A stretch of DNA of 64,000 nucleotides from Macrobrachium rosenbergii (lineage: Eukaryota; Arthropoda; Malacostraca; Decapoda; Palaemonidae), in NCBI RefSeq assembly GCF_040412425.1, contig NC_089744.1, positions 35,219,099-35,283,098 of the forward strand, in the 5' to 3' direction. Each line of letters begins with the position of its first letter. Positions within the stretch are counted from its first letter, which is position 1. The position numbers and the translations under genes are program-made. This document shows, piece after piece, positions 42,268-55,300 of the stretch. The notes under the pieces were generated by a model. The model was not told the DNA's origin. It saw only the letters and a program-made list of their open reading frames with translations, and made no database searches.

Positions 42268-43063
42268 CTCAAATTAGCACTGATTGTCTATAACTATGCA
42301 ACTGCCATCACAAGAGAATATAAAGATAAGTTCATTCTTGCGGAAAGTTAATGAATTTGTGTGATATTTACGCAAAATGTTGTGCTCAGTAACCTGCTTG
42401 AATCATCCAGCTAATTAATAAATAAATGGATAGCATGTACAGTACAAGGGAGTATATAAGCAAAATCTACTCACTGCAAAAAATGGCACAATTTCTTAAA
42501 AAATATTAAATTGAAAAAACTTACTATTGGAAAGAATATTTCCAGAAACTTGAAAAATGTAAAATATGGTAAGCTTTCTGCGCAAGAAATTCGTCACCAG
42601 GTTAACCTCCTGGATTCTCGCTGACCGACGTTAATTCGATGATGCGTTTTTCAAAAGAGATAAAAATACGAGACGTCAAAATAGAATGTCCAGTCGGAAT
42701 CGCAATGGGTACAATGAAATGTATAGATTTGCGATTTTCCCATGAATATTGAATTATTATCATTAAAGCTTTTAAATCAGCATGCAGTATAACCTTTAAT
42801 AAATATAGTCATACTACTTTATTCATATTACTTTAACATGTTATCAGAACTTGGTTATCTCCTGAAATGAACTGATGAAATGATTTAATAACATGAAAAA
42901 CTATATTATTATTAATTGGTAATATGCAAAAAATTACTACAGTTGTAAACGATGACATCTTGACGTGGTTTATTTTCTTCAATGAGAGTCAAATGATAAA
43001 TCCTTGAAATTTGCCACAAGATTCAGTGGAATGAATGAAATCAAGATGATGTTAAAAGACTCG
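41301..43063. other. No gene recognised; two (AAT)n runs
   Basis: (AAT)n at 42034-42082 and 42221-42265. Neither has the retroelement 3' UTR in front of it. No coding evidence. Confidence 0.55.
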
Positions 43064-43084
43064 CGTGCGTACACAGACAAACAA

Positions 43085-43159
<75 letters not shown>

Positions 43160-43180
43160 ACATTGATGCGTACACAAACA

Positions 43181-43276
<96 letters not shown>

Positions 43277-43288
43277 CGTACACAAACA

Positions 43289-43349
<61 letters not shown>

Positions 43350-43369
43350 GATGCGTGCGTACACAAACA

Positions 43370-43446
<77 letters not shown>
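43064..43446 (+). repeat. Four-unit higher-order array of GCGTACACAAACAAACAA-(AT)n
   Basis: The spacer TGCGTACACAAACAAACAA occurs at about 43066, 43168, 43275 and 43354. Each copy is followed by an AT run of 20-45 units. The first spacer has CAGAC for CAAAC. Spacing is about 102, 107 and 79 bp. Confidence 0.93.
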
Positions 43447-43448
<2 letters not shown>

Positions 43449-43821
43449 AGGAAAAGTAGGTAACATTACCGATTTCGCGTCATTTAGTTAAGACAACCTC
43501 AAGAAGATGGATACAAATTGGTAATCATTTTCATTGCCATTGCGTCAGTACAAACAAACGTACAAACCTTATATATCACGTAGAGTGAGTACCTATCAAC
43601 AAATCTTGTTTTTCGCATGAAGGTAGAGCTCCTTTTTTTCCTCAACAATGCTCCTTTTTTTTATTACCTTAGTAACTGTACTGTAAATGTTTACCCTTGT
43701 GTATCCGCCTTCTTGAAGATGTCTTAACTAAATAAGGAAGAACCAGTCATGATTTATAACCTGTGCTTCATTTATCACTGTGTTACTTTGCATCTTCTCA
43801 TCACGTGGTTCTGTGATTTAT

Positions 43822-44032
<211 letters not shown>

Positions 44033-44697
44033 ATATAAAACTGAGTAAACAAGGGCTGTTGTCCATAGAATTCATCATACCGAATTTAGTTCTGGAAGGA
44101 TGTAAACCCAACATTTCTTTAAATGTAGAGACGATGGAAAGTCGAGAGTACAGAGGCCAAAAATCTTGTCAAATAGTTTCGTTTATCCTAAATATTTCCG
44201 AAAAAAAACAAAGGTCCCACAGAAAGATTCCAGAAAATGCACAGACGATTTAATGGAGTCTAGGGCCGCTGGGTTTATGACAAAAGCCTTATTAAGGTTT
44301 TCTACTAAATTTTTGCTCCTTATTCAACTGCCATGTCAGAATATTTGAAACGACAACGTTCATATTATGTGGGACGGAAAAATGTACCCGTGAGTAGCGG
44401 AAGTTTTTAAGATGTCTCCCAGTTGTAAAAAAAAAAAAAAAGAAATGTATTCATTATTCTTCTCCTTATTCTTTTCGTACAATAGTGTATACAGCATAAA
44501 AAGGCTTAAAAATTTTTTGCTCTTCAGCCTTTCGATAAGCATCACCTTTATTTTACATACAACTAGCGAGTATCCGTTAACCTGAAAATCTCCTGCACAC
44601 AAGGAATCCTTTGCTAATAATAATAATAGTAATGATAGCAATAATCTATTATTTTTCCCTAAGTGCCTTAAATAAAAACATCTATAATAATAAAATC
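44033..44697. other. No gene recognised
   Basis: AT-rich with short runs of A and degenerate ATA repeats. No supported coding sequence. Confidence 0.55.
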
Positions 44698-44709
44698 CTA
44701 TTTAATCTC

Positions 44710-44945
44710 TCTTGTCTGTCCGCCTCGAGTGGGGGAGGGGTAGGTAGTGGATCGGGAGGGTAGGGGAGACATGACACATCCACCCTCCTCCTGCAAACCT
44801 GTTTGTCCGCCCCGGGTGGGGCGAAGCAGGAAGGGGAGACATGACACATCCACCCTTCTCCTGCAAACCTGTTTGTCCCCCCCGGGTGGGGCGGGGTAGA
44901 TAAGGGACAGAGAGGGTAGGGGAGACATGACGGGCAGCCCCGGGT
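44710..44945 (-). repeat. GC-rich tandem repeat, three units
   Basis: Three units of about 67-90 bp, each with CTGTxxGTCCGCCxCGxGTGGGG then GGTAGGGGAGACATGAC and ACATCCACCCTxCTCCTGC. Units start near 44711, 44800 and 44868, and the last runs into CAGCCCCGGGTTCCAG. It is strikingly GC-rich beside its AT-rich flanks. The apparent minus-strand protein at 44698-44970 is a translation of these units. Confidence 0.88.
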
Positions 44946-45453
44946 TCCAGCGTAGCGTAGCGCGTGCCATGAAGCTCGTATTTAAATAATAACCACTTCA
45001 GGTAAGATTTCCGGAATGTTGGTTCACTTCCCTCATGTTCTCGCCCATAAATTTCGTCTAGATAATTAAAGTTATATCATGATAATGTCTTACCTCAACC
45101 GATGGGGATATAATTTCAGTTGTGCGTGTCTGTCTGTCTGTTACCAATTTCACTATTTACTATTTACAGTTTTTCGCTTTCCCTGAAGGATTCTCTATGT
45201 TCCGGTATATAACTGATTGAATTTCGGTTTGCATCATCGTTAGATCCACAATCAAACGTTATATCGTCTAGCTTGTTGTTATTGTCGCAAATGTATATCA
45301 GAGAAAATGACAGCTGCCTATTGCCCGTAAAAAAAAAAAAATTACCCCCTATTTTTCATAAATGACAGCTCGAATGAAGCAGAGCATTTTAGTAACTTCC
45401 TAATCACGTTGACAGAAATTTACAGTCAGTGATTGACATTTCTACCTTTCTTT

Positions 45454-45870
45454 GGTTTTCTGTAAAGAAAACTATTGTGCCGGCTTTGTCTGTCCGTCTG
45501 CACTTTTTTCTGTCCGCACTTTTTCTGTCCACCCTCAGATCTTAAAAATTACTGAGGCTAAAGAGCTGCAAACTGGTATGTTGATCATCCACCCTCCAGT
45601 CATCAGACATACCAAATGGCAGCCCTCTAGTCTTAGTAGTCTTTATTTTATTTAAGGTTAAAATTAGCCATAATCGTGCGTCTGGCAACGATATGGGACA
45701 GGCCACCACCAGACCGGACAGTGGTTAAAGTTTCATGGGCCGCTGCTCATACAGCATTATACCGAGACCACCGAAAGGTAGAGTTATTTTCGGTGGCCAT
45801 GATTATACGCTGTAGCGGCTGTACAGAAAACTCGATTGCGCCGAAAAAACTTCGCCGCATTTTTTACTTG
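45454..45870 (-). mobile_element. Hairpin-rich non-autonomous element, copy 3
   Basis: Reverse-oriented relative to copies 1 and 2. Its start on the minus strand (45870 downward) reads AAGTAAAAAATGCGGCGAAG. The inverted pair is at 45821-45832 (TGTACAGAAAAC) and 45455-45464 (GTTTTCTGTA). The internal hairpin spans about 45545-45648. Internal motifs such as ACCGAAAATAACTCTACCTTTCGGT are conserved. A short CTGTCCGCACTTTTT duplication lies at 45498-45535. Confidence 0.8.
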
Positions 45871-46395
45871 TTTTTATTTAACGTCGAAATTTCGTCTCCG
45901 GCTTTCTGGACCAGCGAACTTTACTACGTATTTGTTCTTCTGGCATTTAGTTTTTGTCACACGGAAGATTATGCATAATGCACAAAACCTTGCAAGCTCT
46001 TATTCAGGTTATTCAAAGAATAAACAAACACAGTTGTCAAACTTAGACAAATCATGTTTAGTACATACGATGCTGATCATTCTCCATTTAAAATGAAATA
46101 CCTTGAGAACCTAATCTGTCTTAACCCTAGTATTATCCGGTAGTGCATATAATAGCTGTCCGCTGCAATCAGAGATCCTAGTCTCCTTTGTTACTCTTTC
46201 ATCCTTTCGTTGGCTGTTAAATGAAAGTAATTACTAACATAAATACTGTACAAACTTGCAATGATACTAAAAAAAAAAAAAGCTTTATTATATTATCTTT
46301 TCCCATTCTCCTGTAAATGGACGGAATGTTCTACCTGGCTCTACTATTCAATAAAGTTTGCGAACTTTCCTTTAACATGAACAAATCTCCAGGCT

Positions 46396-46459
<64 letters not shown>

Positions 46460-47194
46460 GACTCTTATCAACTTATCTAGGTTAAGGAAGCTAAACAAGA
46501 AAATAATTCACGAATTATTAAAAAAGATGCACTGACACCCTTCCGCCGTCATATAGCAGTGCGGAATAATTGTCCCAACCAAGACACACAAACAAACGAG
46601 TGTAATATACGCGAAGTCTCCTCTGCGTTGAGATTAAAGCAATATCTTGCGCATCTTAATGCTAACACTCAGCAATTCATTAGGACGACTTACTCGACCG
46701 ACTTTATGGCTGCTAATTCCTTGGATCAGCGTTGCCAGAGCCTCTGTCTACAAGGTATCAAGTCTTGGGAAGCTGCGTGTGAATTTTCCAAGCTTATTTG
46801 CCAAATACAGCGATTTTATCTTTATTCACAGTTACAAATACTTCTTTAAAAATGGGAAAACACCATTTGGAGTCATTTTTGGAATTTTAATATTAAAACA
46901 TGAGAAGGCTATAGCTGATTAAAATGGTACTTACCTGGCAACGTTGCTCTTCGTGTCCCATGACGGTGGACACATAAGCTGCGATCTAGACAGACAGGAA
47001 TTATGTTGTTACTGCAACGAACATTATCGGTGCCATCTTTAGGGAGTAATGTAAACCGCGTCAGCATCAGAAGAAGTAATAGCAGTGTTTTTCCTATAAT
47101 TAGCGATGATATCTCTCCCATTTATAGGATTTGGGCTGTTTAGCTGATATTTTCGTTGCTTATACAAACTTGCGCTAAAGGTAAGGGGAAGGGG

Positions 47195-47265
<71 letters not shown>

Positions 47266-47639
47266 AATCCAAAGTCCCATGTCCTCTCCATTAAAGAGAT
47301 GGGGTTGCCGTCGCCCAAGGGAGAAAGACTTTTGGACACTATCACTTATTTACTCTTTTATTTATTTTTTAACAGACTTAAGTGCTTGATAAATTCAATG
47401 TATTGCCCGTCCTTATTAGCGAGGCAAAAGCATACGCAAATAAGAAATCTAAAAGGTGAGGAAAAATTCGATGTGTATTAGATTAAAATCAATATTTTTG
47501 ACAGTATTGTACCAGATATTTAGTATAATTTTCATATTTATCATTATAATTGTTATAAAATCAGTATTCGTATCAAAGGTCGTATTTATTACATTTTTCT
47601 TACTTGTCATTAACGCTTGTGCCAAACCGTCTCATCTGC
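45871..47639. other. No supported gene; (GA)n runs at 46400-46456 and 47196-47262
   Basis: The plus frame at 46559-46849 has normal composition but no recognisable domain or splice context. Two GA arrays interrupt the interval. Confidence 0.5.
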
Positions 47640-47860
47640 TCTTTATATTATGCCCTTCACTTCTAGACTTTGGAATTCCTTGTCTTCCTTCGCTGCCTGG
47701 GTCATTTAGCCTCCCATTTCTTGCAACGGCCGAACTTGATTTGGACAATTATGCCTGTCTCGGTTCCCCCACTACTGGAAAAATGGAAAGAAAGACTCCC
47801 TGTTATAACTTCACCAGGTCACTTTATTTATTTCTTCAAAGGTAGACATAAATCTCATAT
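47640..47860 (+). pseudogene. Possible retroelement ORF2 C-terminus
   Basis: At 47662-47688 the plus strand encodes SRLWNSLSS, the LWNSLPSS tail motif of jockey-type LINE proteins. The usual FKxxV helix does not follow directly, and a stop and a frame change intervene. It is short and could be chance, but it matches the two clearer examples at 6778 and 60407. Confidence 0.35.
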
Positions 47861-48929
47861 TTCATAATTTTATATAATTTTATAATCACCAACGTGAAAT
47901 TTGGGTACTGAGCTTACAGCAGGGGCTTGTTGGATTTCCTTATTTATCACGGCTGACTTTAATGGCAACGCATCCTCAAATCTTTATCGGTGCCCACCAG
48001 AAACTAATTATTTGGTAGGGTCACCTATAGATCACATACCCCAGCTAATGGCAATCCCTGTAGGCACATACAGTACTTGTTTTCATCCAAGTCTATTTGC
48101 GCATGAGCTCGTATTTTAACAAAATATCCAGAGAACGGCCGAACAGACTGAGTTGGATTTTGGCTGAAACGTTCATAGAGTGCCTCCCTCCAGGTCAGCA
48201 TTCTGGTGGCAATCAGTCAAGATTTGGATATCTTGGTTTCGATATCTTGATGTTCACTAAAAGATTATTTTTCACACTTAATCACCAAGAGGTCACCGCG
48301 TTTCGTCAAAATCTGTTTTCTAGTTTGTATGTTATCCTGCGAACGGAAAGAGAGGGTGAGAGAAACAGAAAGACAGACAAACTGACGGAGACAAAATCAT
48401 AGACAGACGGACAGATAGAACCAAAATCATAACCTCATTGACAGGAGGTAAAGATTCTCAACGCCCGGAAAACGTAAGAAATTTCGGGGACATTAAAACT
48501 AAACGGTAGACAGAAAGAGGAAGTCGGATGGAGTATCAGATTCTTTGTGAGCGATTCGAAATCTGGGAAGAAATACAGAAATAAACCCTCGCTTCGCCCC
48601 CCCCCACCACCAGTAACCTTTTACGAAAGATCAGTATATTTCATAGACAAACGAGCAGAAAGAGAGACGTATGGATGTCAACGATCCTAAGGATATTTCA
48701 AAATCTGCTTACTTCTATCTGCTGTTTATTCATACAACAATAGGGAAAATGTCAGACGAACGGAAAATGAATGAAAATCCAATATAATATTCATAAGTGG
48801 CGCATACATCACTGAGCATCCGCAGAGGAAATCCAGATATGTATTTAAGACCGACTATCCCTCAGCCTCTATCCACTACCCCCACCCCCTCCTTCTCCGC
48901 ACTCCTATTTCTCAATCCTCCATCCTCCA
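47861..48929. other. No gene recognised
   Basis: Mixed sequence with a GACAGA-rich step at 48365-48415. No repeat or coding evidence otherwise. Confidence 0.5.
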
Positions 48930-49063
48930 CCTCCTCCTCCTCCTCCTCCTCCTCCTCCTCCTCCTCCTCCTCCTCCTCCCCTCCCCCTCCCCTCCCCCCC
49001 CCCCTCCCCTCCTCCTCCTCCTCCTCCTCCTCCTCCTCCTCCTCCTCCTCCTCCTCCTCCTCC
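48930..49063 (+). repeat. (CCT)n tract with C-rich core
   Basis: Homopyrimidine over about 134 bp: (CCT)n to 48977, a C-run core, then (CCT)n from about 49011 to 49063. It is arranged nearly as a mirror repeat. The poly-Ser/Pro frame is a translation of it. Confidence 0.96.
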
Positions 49064-50440
49064 GAGTTATGGCAGGAAGGAGAATCGGAATCTGTCGGAA
49101 ATGATGAAGCGCCTCAAGTTTTCAAGTTTTGGAGCCATCAATAACGGAGAGGGGTAAGGAAGCTAACACGACACCATTGATAAATAGATATGGCTCACCC
49201 CCGGGCTCCGTCTTCTTGTTCTCCCATTTTTCCCCTTTTCAGTTCGCGTCGTCGTTTACCGCTGCTGCCACTTCTTTACCTTCTGCTTCTTTTTTTTCTA
49301 TATTGCGATTGCCTCCTCCGCTTTCCCTAACTCCTATTTTACTTTTCCTTATTCTGTATTTGATTACCGTTTTCTCTTTGTGTACCCTATTTTTCCCCTA
49401 GAATTCTTCGCCATTTTCTGATTACTATTCTCTTTCTTTATACTCATATCCTGCTACTGTTCTTTCAAGTTTTTCCAGTTACCTTCTTTTCTTTCTCTTC
49501 TGTGTCCTTTTGATCCTAGCTGAAACCCAAGCAAAAACGAAATACATTAAAGGAAATACGGAAAACTCGTGATTCCCTTTCACGTGGAAATAGTCTTTTA
49601 CTGCCTCCGGCGCAAGTAATTGGACGTTGAAATATTTTATTTTCATTGCAATTTTATTATCGCGTGCGCTCTTTCTTCAGCAATCTTCAGTCAACTCAAA
49701 TTTAGGATTTTGGAGTCAGTGTGGCCCGCGCTACAGATGGCTATATGGATACACTCAAGTGCATCCTCAATGCACCTTTTTATTAAATTTTCTATTTACC
49801 AGTTTACTGTCTGCATATTCAACTTTGCTGATGTTATATTCCATTATTATTGTCGTCTCCAAAAGTTTTGATTGATCGTTTTGTGTTATTTCCTTTCCAT
49901 TTTCCAACCCTGGAAAAACACACCTGTTTGATTTTGAGATTTTCTTGTTCACACGTTAAACTTGTTTGTCGCCGTTCCGTATGATCATCGATATGTTCTG
50001 ACATTAATCTCTGTTGCTTGCATTGTTCAGTAAATACTATTAGAGCCAAAACTTTGTTATTTTGATCTCTAACCATGAGTTCTCATATCAGGGCGTTGAA
50101 GCCAAATTTTCTGTTTATTGTTGTTATCGTTTTCATATTCAGTAGTTTGGCACTGTCAATTTTGTTGCTTAAAGTTATTTTCTCACCTTCAGAAATTAAG
50201 CACCATCATTAATATTTTTCCCCACCATCTAAATAAACATCAACTTAAGTCCTCTTTATTCATTTTTATTTTCATTTCCGTGTTCATAGATTAAGATATG
50301 CTTTTTCTACTCTTCTTACAAAATATTTTCATGTTCAGAAGTTAAAATTTATTTTATCTATTTTCTTAAGCTTCTAAATTTTTTCATACTCTCATTGCTT
50401 GCTGGTATTGCCATGAAGATTCCTCTAGCACAAAATCTTT
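49064..50440. other. No gene recognised
   Basis: 49190-49520 is pyrimidine-rich on the plus strand. Frames at 49620-49875 overlap in two phases without a domain. Confidence 0.5.
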
Positions 50441-50449
50441 GTCGTCCAA

Positions 50450-51065
50450 AAACTTGTGCAATAGTAGAAACCTGAGAGAAAATTTGAACAAAAGTAAGAT
50501 TAAAAGGGTAAATGGAAACCAGGAGATGGAACAATGAAGGTTAGCATGGATGTTTTGAGAAAAGAAGTAGTTGATTCGAACAGGTATTTGTGTATAAACA
50601 AATCAGAAGAGGGTACGACGAAAGAAGAGGTATATACATCACAGAGTAGGTGAAGCAAGGAAGGTAGCAGGATGTGCAAAAAAAAAGGGAGGGAGAAAAC
50701 TTTAGCGTCTGTGGAATCAAAGATTGAAATGCACTTAGGAAGTGTTGAGACAAGTCTCCTTTATAGAAATAAAATGTGAGTGATGAATTCTTTGTGTAAA
50801 ATATAGGGTATAAGAAGAACAGAAAATCAGAAAAATGTGGAGGCACACCGAATGAGTAAAGAGGTAATGTAAGCGAAAGAATGTATCAAAGTGTCGTGAG
50901 GTGGTTCTGTCGTATGGAGAGAATGGAGGATGATAGGCAGGTGAAAATAACGTACAATTCAGAGGTGCACGGAGGAGTAAGGAGAAGATATAAAATATCA
51001 TGGTCAGGTGGCGTGGAATGGGTTTTGGAAAGAAAAGCCCTCAATTTCCAGTGAGTATGTGTGTG
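50450..51065 (+). pseudogene. Non-LTR retrotransposon RT C-terminal fragment
   Basis: Plus-strand frames with shifts read LRENLNKSKIKRVNGN near 50470, NRYLCINKSEEGTTKEE near 50577, then WFCRMERMEDDRQ and ITYNSEVHGG at 50900-50970, and WSGGVEWVLERKALNFQ to about 51050. This order (NVxKSKVM, then YLG-like, then the WFGHVERMDE block, then a W-x-x-G-V helix) is the RT C-terminal half of the same LINE type as 37290-38845. It lies on the opposite strand. Several stops and frame changes make it non-functional. The catalytic half is missing. Confidence 0.7.
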
Positions 51066-51292
51066 TGTGTGTACTGTATGTGTAAAAGCTGGAGAAACTT
51101 TGTGTAGAGATGAAATGACTAATGTGAATGTTTTCTAAACAAAATGTTCAACCATAATTCAGCTATTATTGTATGAATTTGGCAGTGAGCAATTTCTTGT
51201 CTTTTCTCAGGACCCATTCCTTGTTAGAAAAAATTACTTAAATTTAAATACACCCACGTACACATACATAAACAGTTTTATACAACACACAT

Positions 51293-51420
<128 letters not shown>

Positions 51421-51696
51421 CAAACCCACACATAAACAGATGTATGCTGTCTGATAGGTTATATGATAGTTTGGTGCGTATACATACATACATACATAAT
51501 ACATATATATGTATATATATGCAAAATGTATATATGTATATAAACTGTGACAGCATATCTGTTTGTGAGTGGGCTTGCCAGCCTCTCAAAACCACATTCT
51601 GTCAAGGTTCACTAATTGTTTCAGACAAATAATCGTCCTAAGCTTCCTTCCCAAGTATTTCGTGAGCGACGTTTATTTTGAATTTTACTCCATCAA

Positions 51697-51699
<3 letters not shown>

Positions 51700-51760
<61 letters not shown>
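51700..51760. repeat. (CT)n microsatellite
   Basis: Perfect CT run of about 60 bp. Confidence 0.96.
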
Positions 51761-51763
<3 letters not shown>

Positions 51764-53080
51764 ACACGTAATCTTTTTTGTTATCCTTTTACATTCTTCA
51801 TATATTTGTACAACCAAAGATTGTCAGAGTGACTGACAAATATCTTTGCAAGTAAATGACCGATATTGGGTTATTATAATTTATACACCCAAATGTAATT
51901 CATTCATTCTCATGGTGGTTTTAATTCTCTGTCATAACTTGGTTTTTATTACTTTGTTGCAAGCATTTACAAACTTTCTTAACCTCTAAACTGTAAGGTT
52001 ATTTATTGCTCCTATCTTAGCATCCTCAAATACTCAAATAATAAACTTTATAGGACACCCAATTTTAACATCTTCGATTTCTTTTTGTTTAGCTCATGGT
52101 TTATTTTAATGAGGTTGTTATACTTTAAATCCGTTCTGATTTCGAGCTATTTGTGTCTAAGTTTCACCTTGATTAGGGCACAATTAAATGGACAATTGTT
52201 CGCATCAGTAATTATTGTTTTGTTATTTGACACCATAGAGGACGGTTTCATAAAATAAGAAGGTAGTGTCAAACAAACTTCGCGTACTTTTTGTCTTTTT
52301 AGACTTCATTTGATGTTTCAGGCACTTGAAATTTCGAGTTATTATCGATTAAAACGTAAAAAATAAATAAATAAATAAATAAATAAAATTTTTTAAAATC
52401 CCCATAACTTTTCATTTTAAACTTCTCATGTACACGAAACATTTGTTCCGTGATTTTGCTTCTGAATCGAATTTTATTGTTCCAAAAGAAATATACCACT
52501 TTTCATCTGGTGCAAAGCAAAGGAAAATTTTGTTATTGTTAAATCAGTAACGAATATCTCCTAGAATATAAAAGAAAGGATTATTTTCGTTTATCTTGAA
52601 CAATAGCTCCGTAATTTTCCCATTACTAGTTAAAAGTGAGGTAAGCGTTTATTCAAAGTGAAATGAGACATCTCATTATTTAACTACCAGGATGGCCTAA
52701 ATCGCAACACCTGATCCTAAAGAGTGTTTTCATGCAACTGATTTATAAGAATGAAAGGCAAAGGTTATAGAATAATGCCTTCTCTCCAATAGGAAACAAG
52801 CCATTTTGACCTTAATTGTACAGGATATACTATTTTCGCTTACGTCAGATAATGAGCTGCATACGCAGGATATTTTCATAAGTCTTTTTAAGAGAACAAA
52901 CTGAGGTTAGTTTGCAAATTAAACCTCTCAAGAGAGTGTCCCAGTCCAGAAGCGAATGGTACGAAGAGAGAACAAAGTTGTCGGATCTCGTATTCACAGT
53001 TCCCGTCCTCTATCTCTGTAACAGCGTAACCTGTGAGTACAAGGGAGAGTGTCATCAGCATACTTTGCATTGGTTTTGAA

Positions 53081-53142
<62 letters not shown>

Positions 53143-53309
53143 GTTCCAGGACTCATGCAGAAGAGTGTGCTACTAGAAACAGAGCACATAGTGAAAAAAG
53201 TGATGGATTCCTAAGCTCTTAGGAGGCAGGATGCAACCCGGAACCCCACACTATAAAAAAACACCCAGTTGAATAGGATGACTGTGATAAAAAAAAAATA
53301 TATATACAT

Positions 53310-53384
<75 letters not shown>

Positions 53385-54322
53385 GAAACATGAACAAAGG
53401 CCAATGACCATGCAACAGAATCGAATTAACTCTAACTGGAAGGTAAAGTTTGGTTCACTAATCCATGAAGAAGAATCATCTTTGGAAAGCCTTACTAGGT
53501 ATAAGGACATTAATCCCTACGAGAATGCATAATTTCCGTATAAATCTGAAGAGGCTGTTCTGAACAGCGTGTGTATCACCTGAAGACGGAGCCAGATGGT
53601 TAAAAGCTTACTTAGCAAGGTTTGCAACATGATGCAAACACGAAATACTATTATTTATTTGTAATAAATCTGAGAACTTCATTTATTGGGGAGTAGATTT
53701 ATAACGATAAAAGTTACCTTTCTATATCTATAAATGGGCAAAAAGAAAAAAAATTATTTTCATTTTACTGTATATATTCTATTCACGGCTGTGTCACTTT
53801 AGTTCTAGAAGAGTAGCAGGACAACAACACTTCTTTTTTTTTACAGAGACTTTATGTGCAGTTTTGAGCTTAATCTGTTCTACGGAGTTTATTTATATAA
53901 AATTCTTATATTTAAAGACTTTCATGCTGATTCTCCTAATTCACTAATTAAACATCCGTAGTTTTATACCATTTAGAAATTAACATGAATAGTATTGTAT
54001 CTTGTTTCACTTTGTAACAAAATAAACGATAATCACTCAGTCAGTTCAGACAACTAACTTTGAACTTTTGATCATTAATGACAAAAATGACAGATCTTCA
54101 ATGACTGGAATTTTCATTTTGTAAAGAATGAAACTTTGTCTTGCTTACGTACATTTATTTTCTGAAACTATGATGATGCTGCTTTACAGTTTTAGGGGAG
54201 GCTTTTGATGTTTACCATTTATATTTATATTGGGGTACATTCAACAACTTACGTTTTGCCACTTCTCAAGAGGAGAAATGATTCCTCCCTGGTCTCTTTC
54301 TACCCTTCTACCTAACTTCATC
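51761..54322. other. No gene recognised; several microsatellites
   Basis: Contains (AAAT)n at 52362-52386, (AAT)n at 53083-53141, and a compound (AT)n(AAT)n at 53312-53384. No coding evidence. Confidence 0.55.
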
Positions 54323-54533
54323 CTAAACCATGGAATCGTCCAGCACACCCTTCCGGTCAAATATCCTGTCGCAGAGGCATCTTGATTCAGCACGGCGTCC
54401 AATCATTTCTTGCAGACGCGCATCTTTAGTTTCCTGTCGCATCACAGATGCATCTCCGGACCCACATTCAATGAGGTTCTTACGCAAGAATTCTTGCCAG
54501 ACACCTTGACTGAGCACGGCGTCCGTTTCCTGC
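54323..54533 (-). CDS. Candidate terminal exon, unknown protein
   Basis: The minus strand from about 54533 down to a stop at 54323 is open for about 70 codons, with mixed, charged, Cys/Arg/Glu-containing composition and a clear rise in G+C and CpG over its surroundings. A splice-acceptor-like TCTTGTATCGTCAG precedes CAGGAAACGGAC, and an in-frame stop lies just upstream, consistent with an internal exon edge. Two similar segments, QETDAVLSQG and QETKDARLQEM, suggest an internal duplication. No family is recognised, and no upstream exon was identified. It may equally be part of an old repeat. Confidence 0.25.
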
Positions 54534-54749
54534 TGACGATACAAGAGTTATCGTTAACTTTCCACTGCGAATGTTATCAGGAATTATTTTCTGATGTGTT
54601 TAATTTTTTTTCATCATAAAGGAGAGTACTGGATAAAGAGAAAGGAAAAACATTAGTCTTAGAAGCAATTTCTGCCTTATTTAGATGACAATTTTGGGTG
54701 AAATTAAGAGCGGCACAAAATATCAAGCAAAGGCGAGAACCAGGTCACG

Positions 54750-55300
54750 AAGAGGTCTGAAAAGGTAAGATTTTTGAATAGGTAGAATGAGAAGAATGGA
54801 AAACGCAAGAGAGAGAGAGAATAGATCCCCAGGGGATACCACTAGAGACAGGGAGACGGTAAGGTGTATCATAAATCATAACTATACTAGACTAATCAGT
54901 TAAGCTTGTAGTAAGATTACGGACAAATGGGAAGCTACAGACGGGGATTTATAAGACTGAGAAATATCAAGAGCAATGACACAAGATTTCCCAGTGTTCC
55001 CGAGAGAGGATGGCCAACTGTAAGTAAGGCAGGAAGGGATCTTCCCTCTACTGATGATCAGAGTAGGCTTCAGTTAACTAGGCGTTTTCCTAGGTGAGCA
55101 CTAGGCTGAACTTAGAATCTTCAACCAAAGCAGATGACCAAAAGAACAATCATTGAAGTGGTGTTAAAGGTTACCTCCATTGGAAAAGAGGCTGTTTAAA
55201 ATTGTGCTGTTAATGGAAATTTAGGATAAGATGAGTAAGATCCAGTATAATATGGGGAACTTCAACAGCAAATTCCATGAAAACCTTGGGGAAGGGCACT
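54750..55300 (-). pseudogene. Jockey-type RT fragment, dead
   Basis: On the minus strand, 55070-54940 reads LTYSWPSSLGNTGKSCVIAL and then DISQSYK. This is the RT catalytic-A region of jockey-superfamily LINEs (L-T-H-x-W-S-S ... A-L-D-I-S-K-A-F-D). Further on, 54880-54815 reads YRLPVSSGIPWGSILSL, the S-G-V-P-Q-G-S-V-L-S-P block, with Trp in place of the invariant Gln. Stops and frame changes separate the blocks. The first catalytic Asp is present; the YADD box was not found. It is a truncated pseudogene with no intact neighbours. Confidence 0.68.

Noticed and set aside
44698..44970. Repeated PxxSLxYPxxxGGDKQV protein-like pattern on the minus strand
   Set aside because: It comes from the three GC-rich tandem units, with no evidence of translation.
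46559..46849. 96-codon plus-strand frame of mixed composition
   Set aside because: No recognisable family, no acceptor or donor context, and a second frame overlaps it.
47161..47261. Arg-Glu repeat frames over GA arrays (also at 18664, 30021 and 56372)
   Set aside because: Translations of (GA)n/(TC)n DNA.
48797..49144. Poly-Ser/Pro frame of 115 codons
   Set aside because: Produced by the CCT tract.
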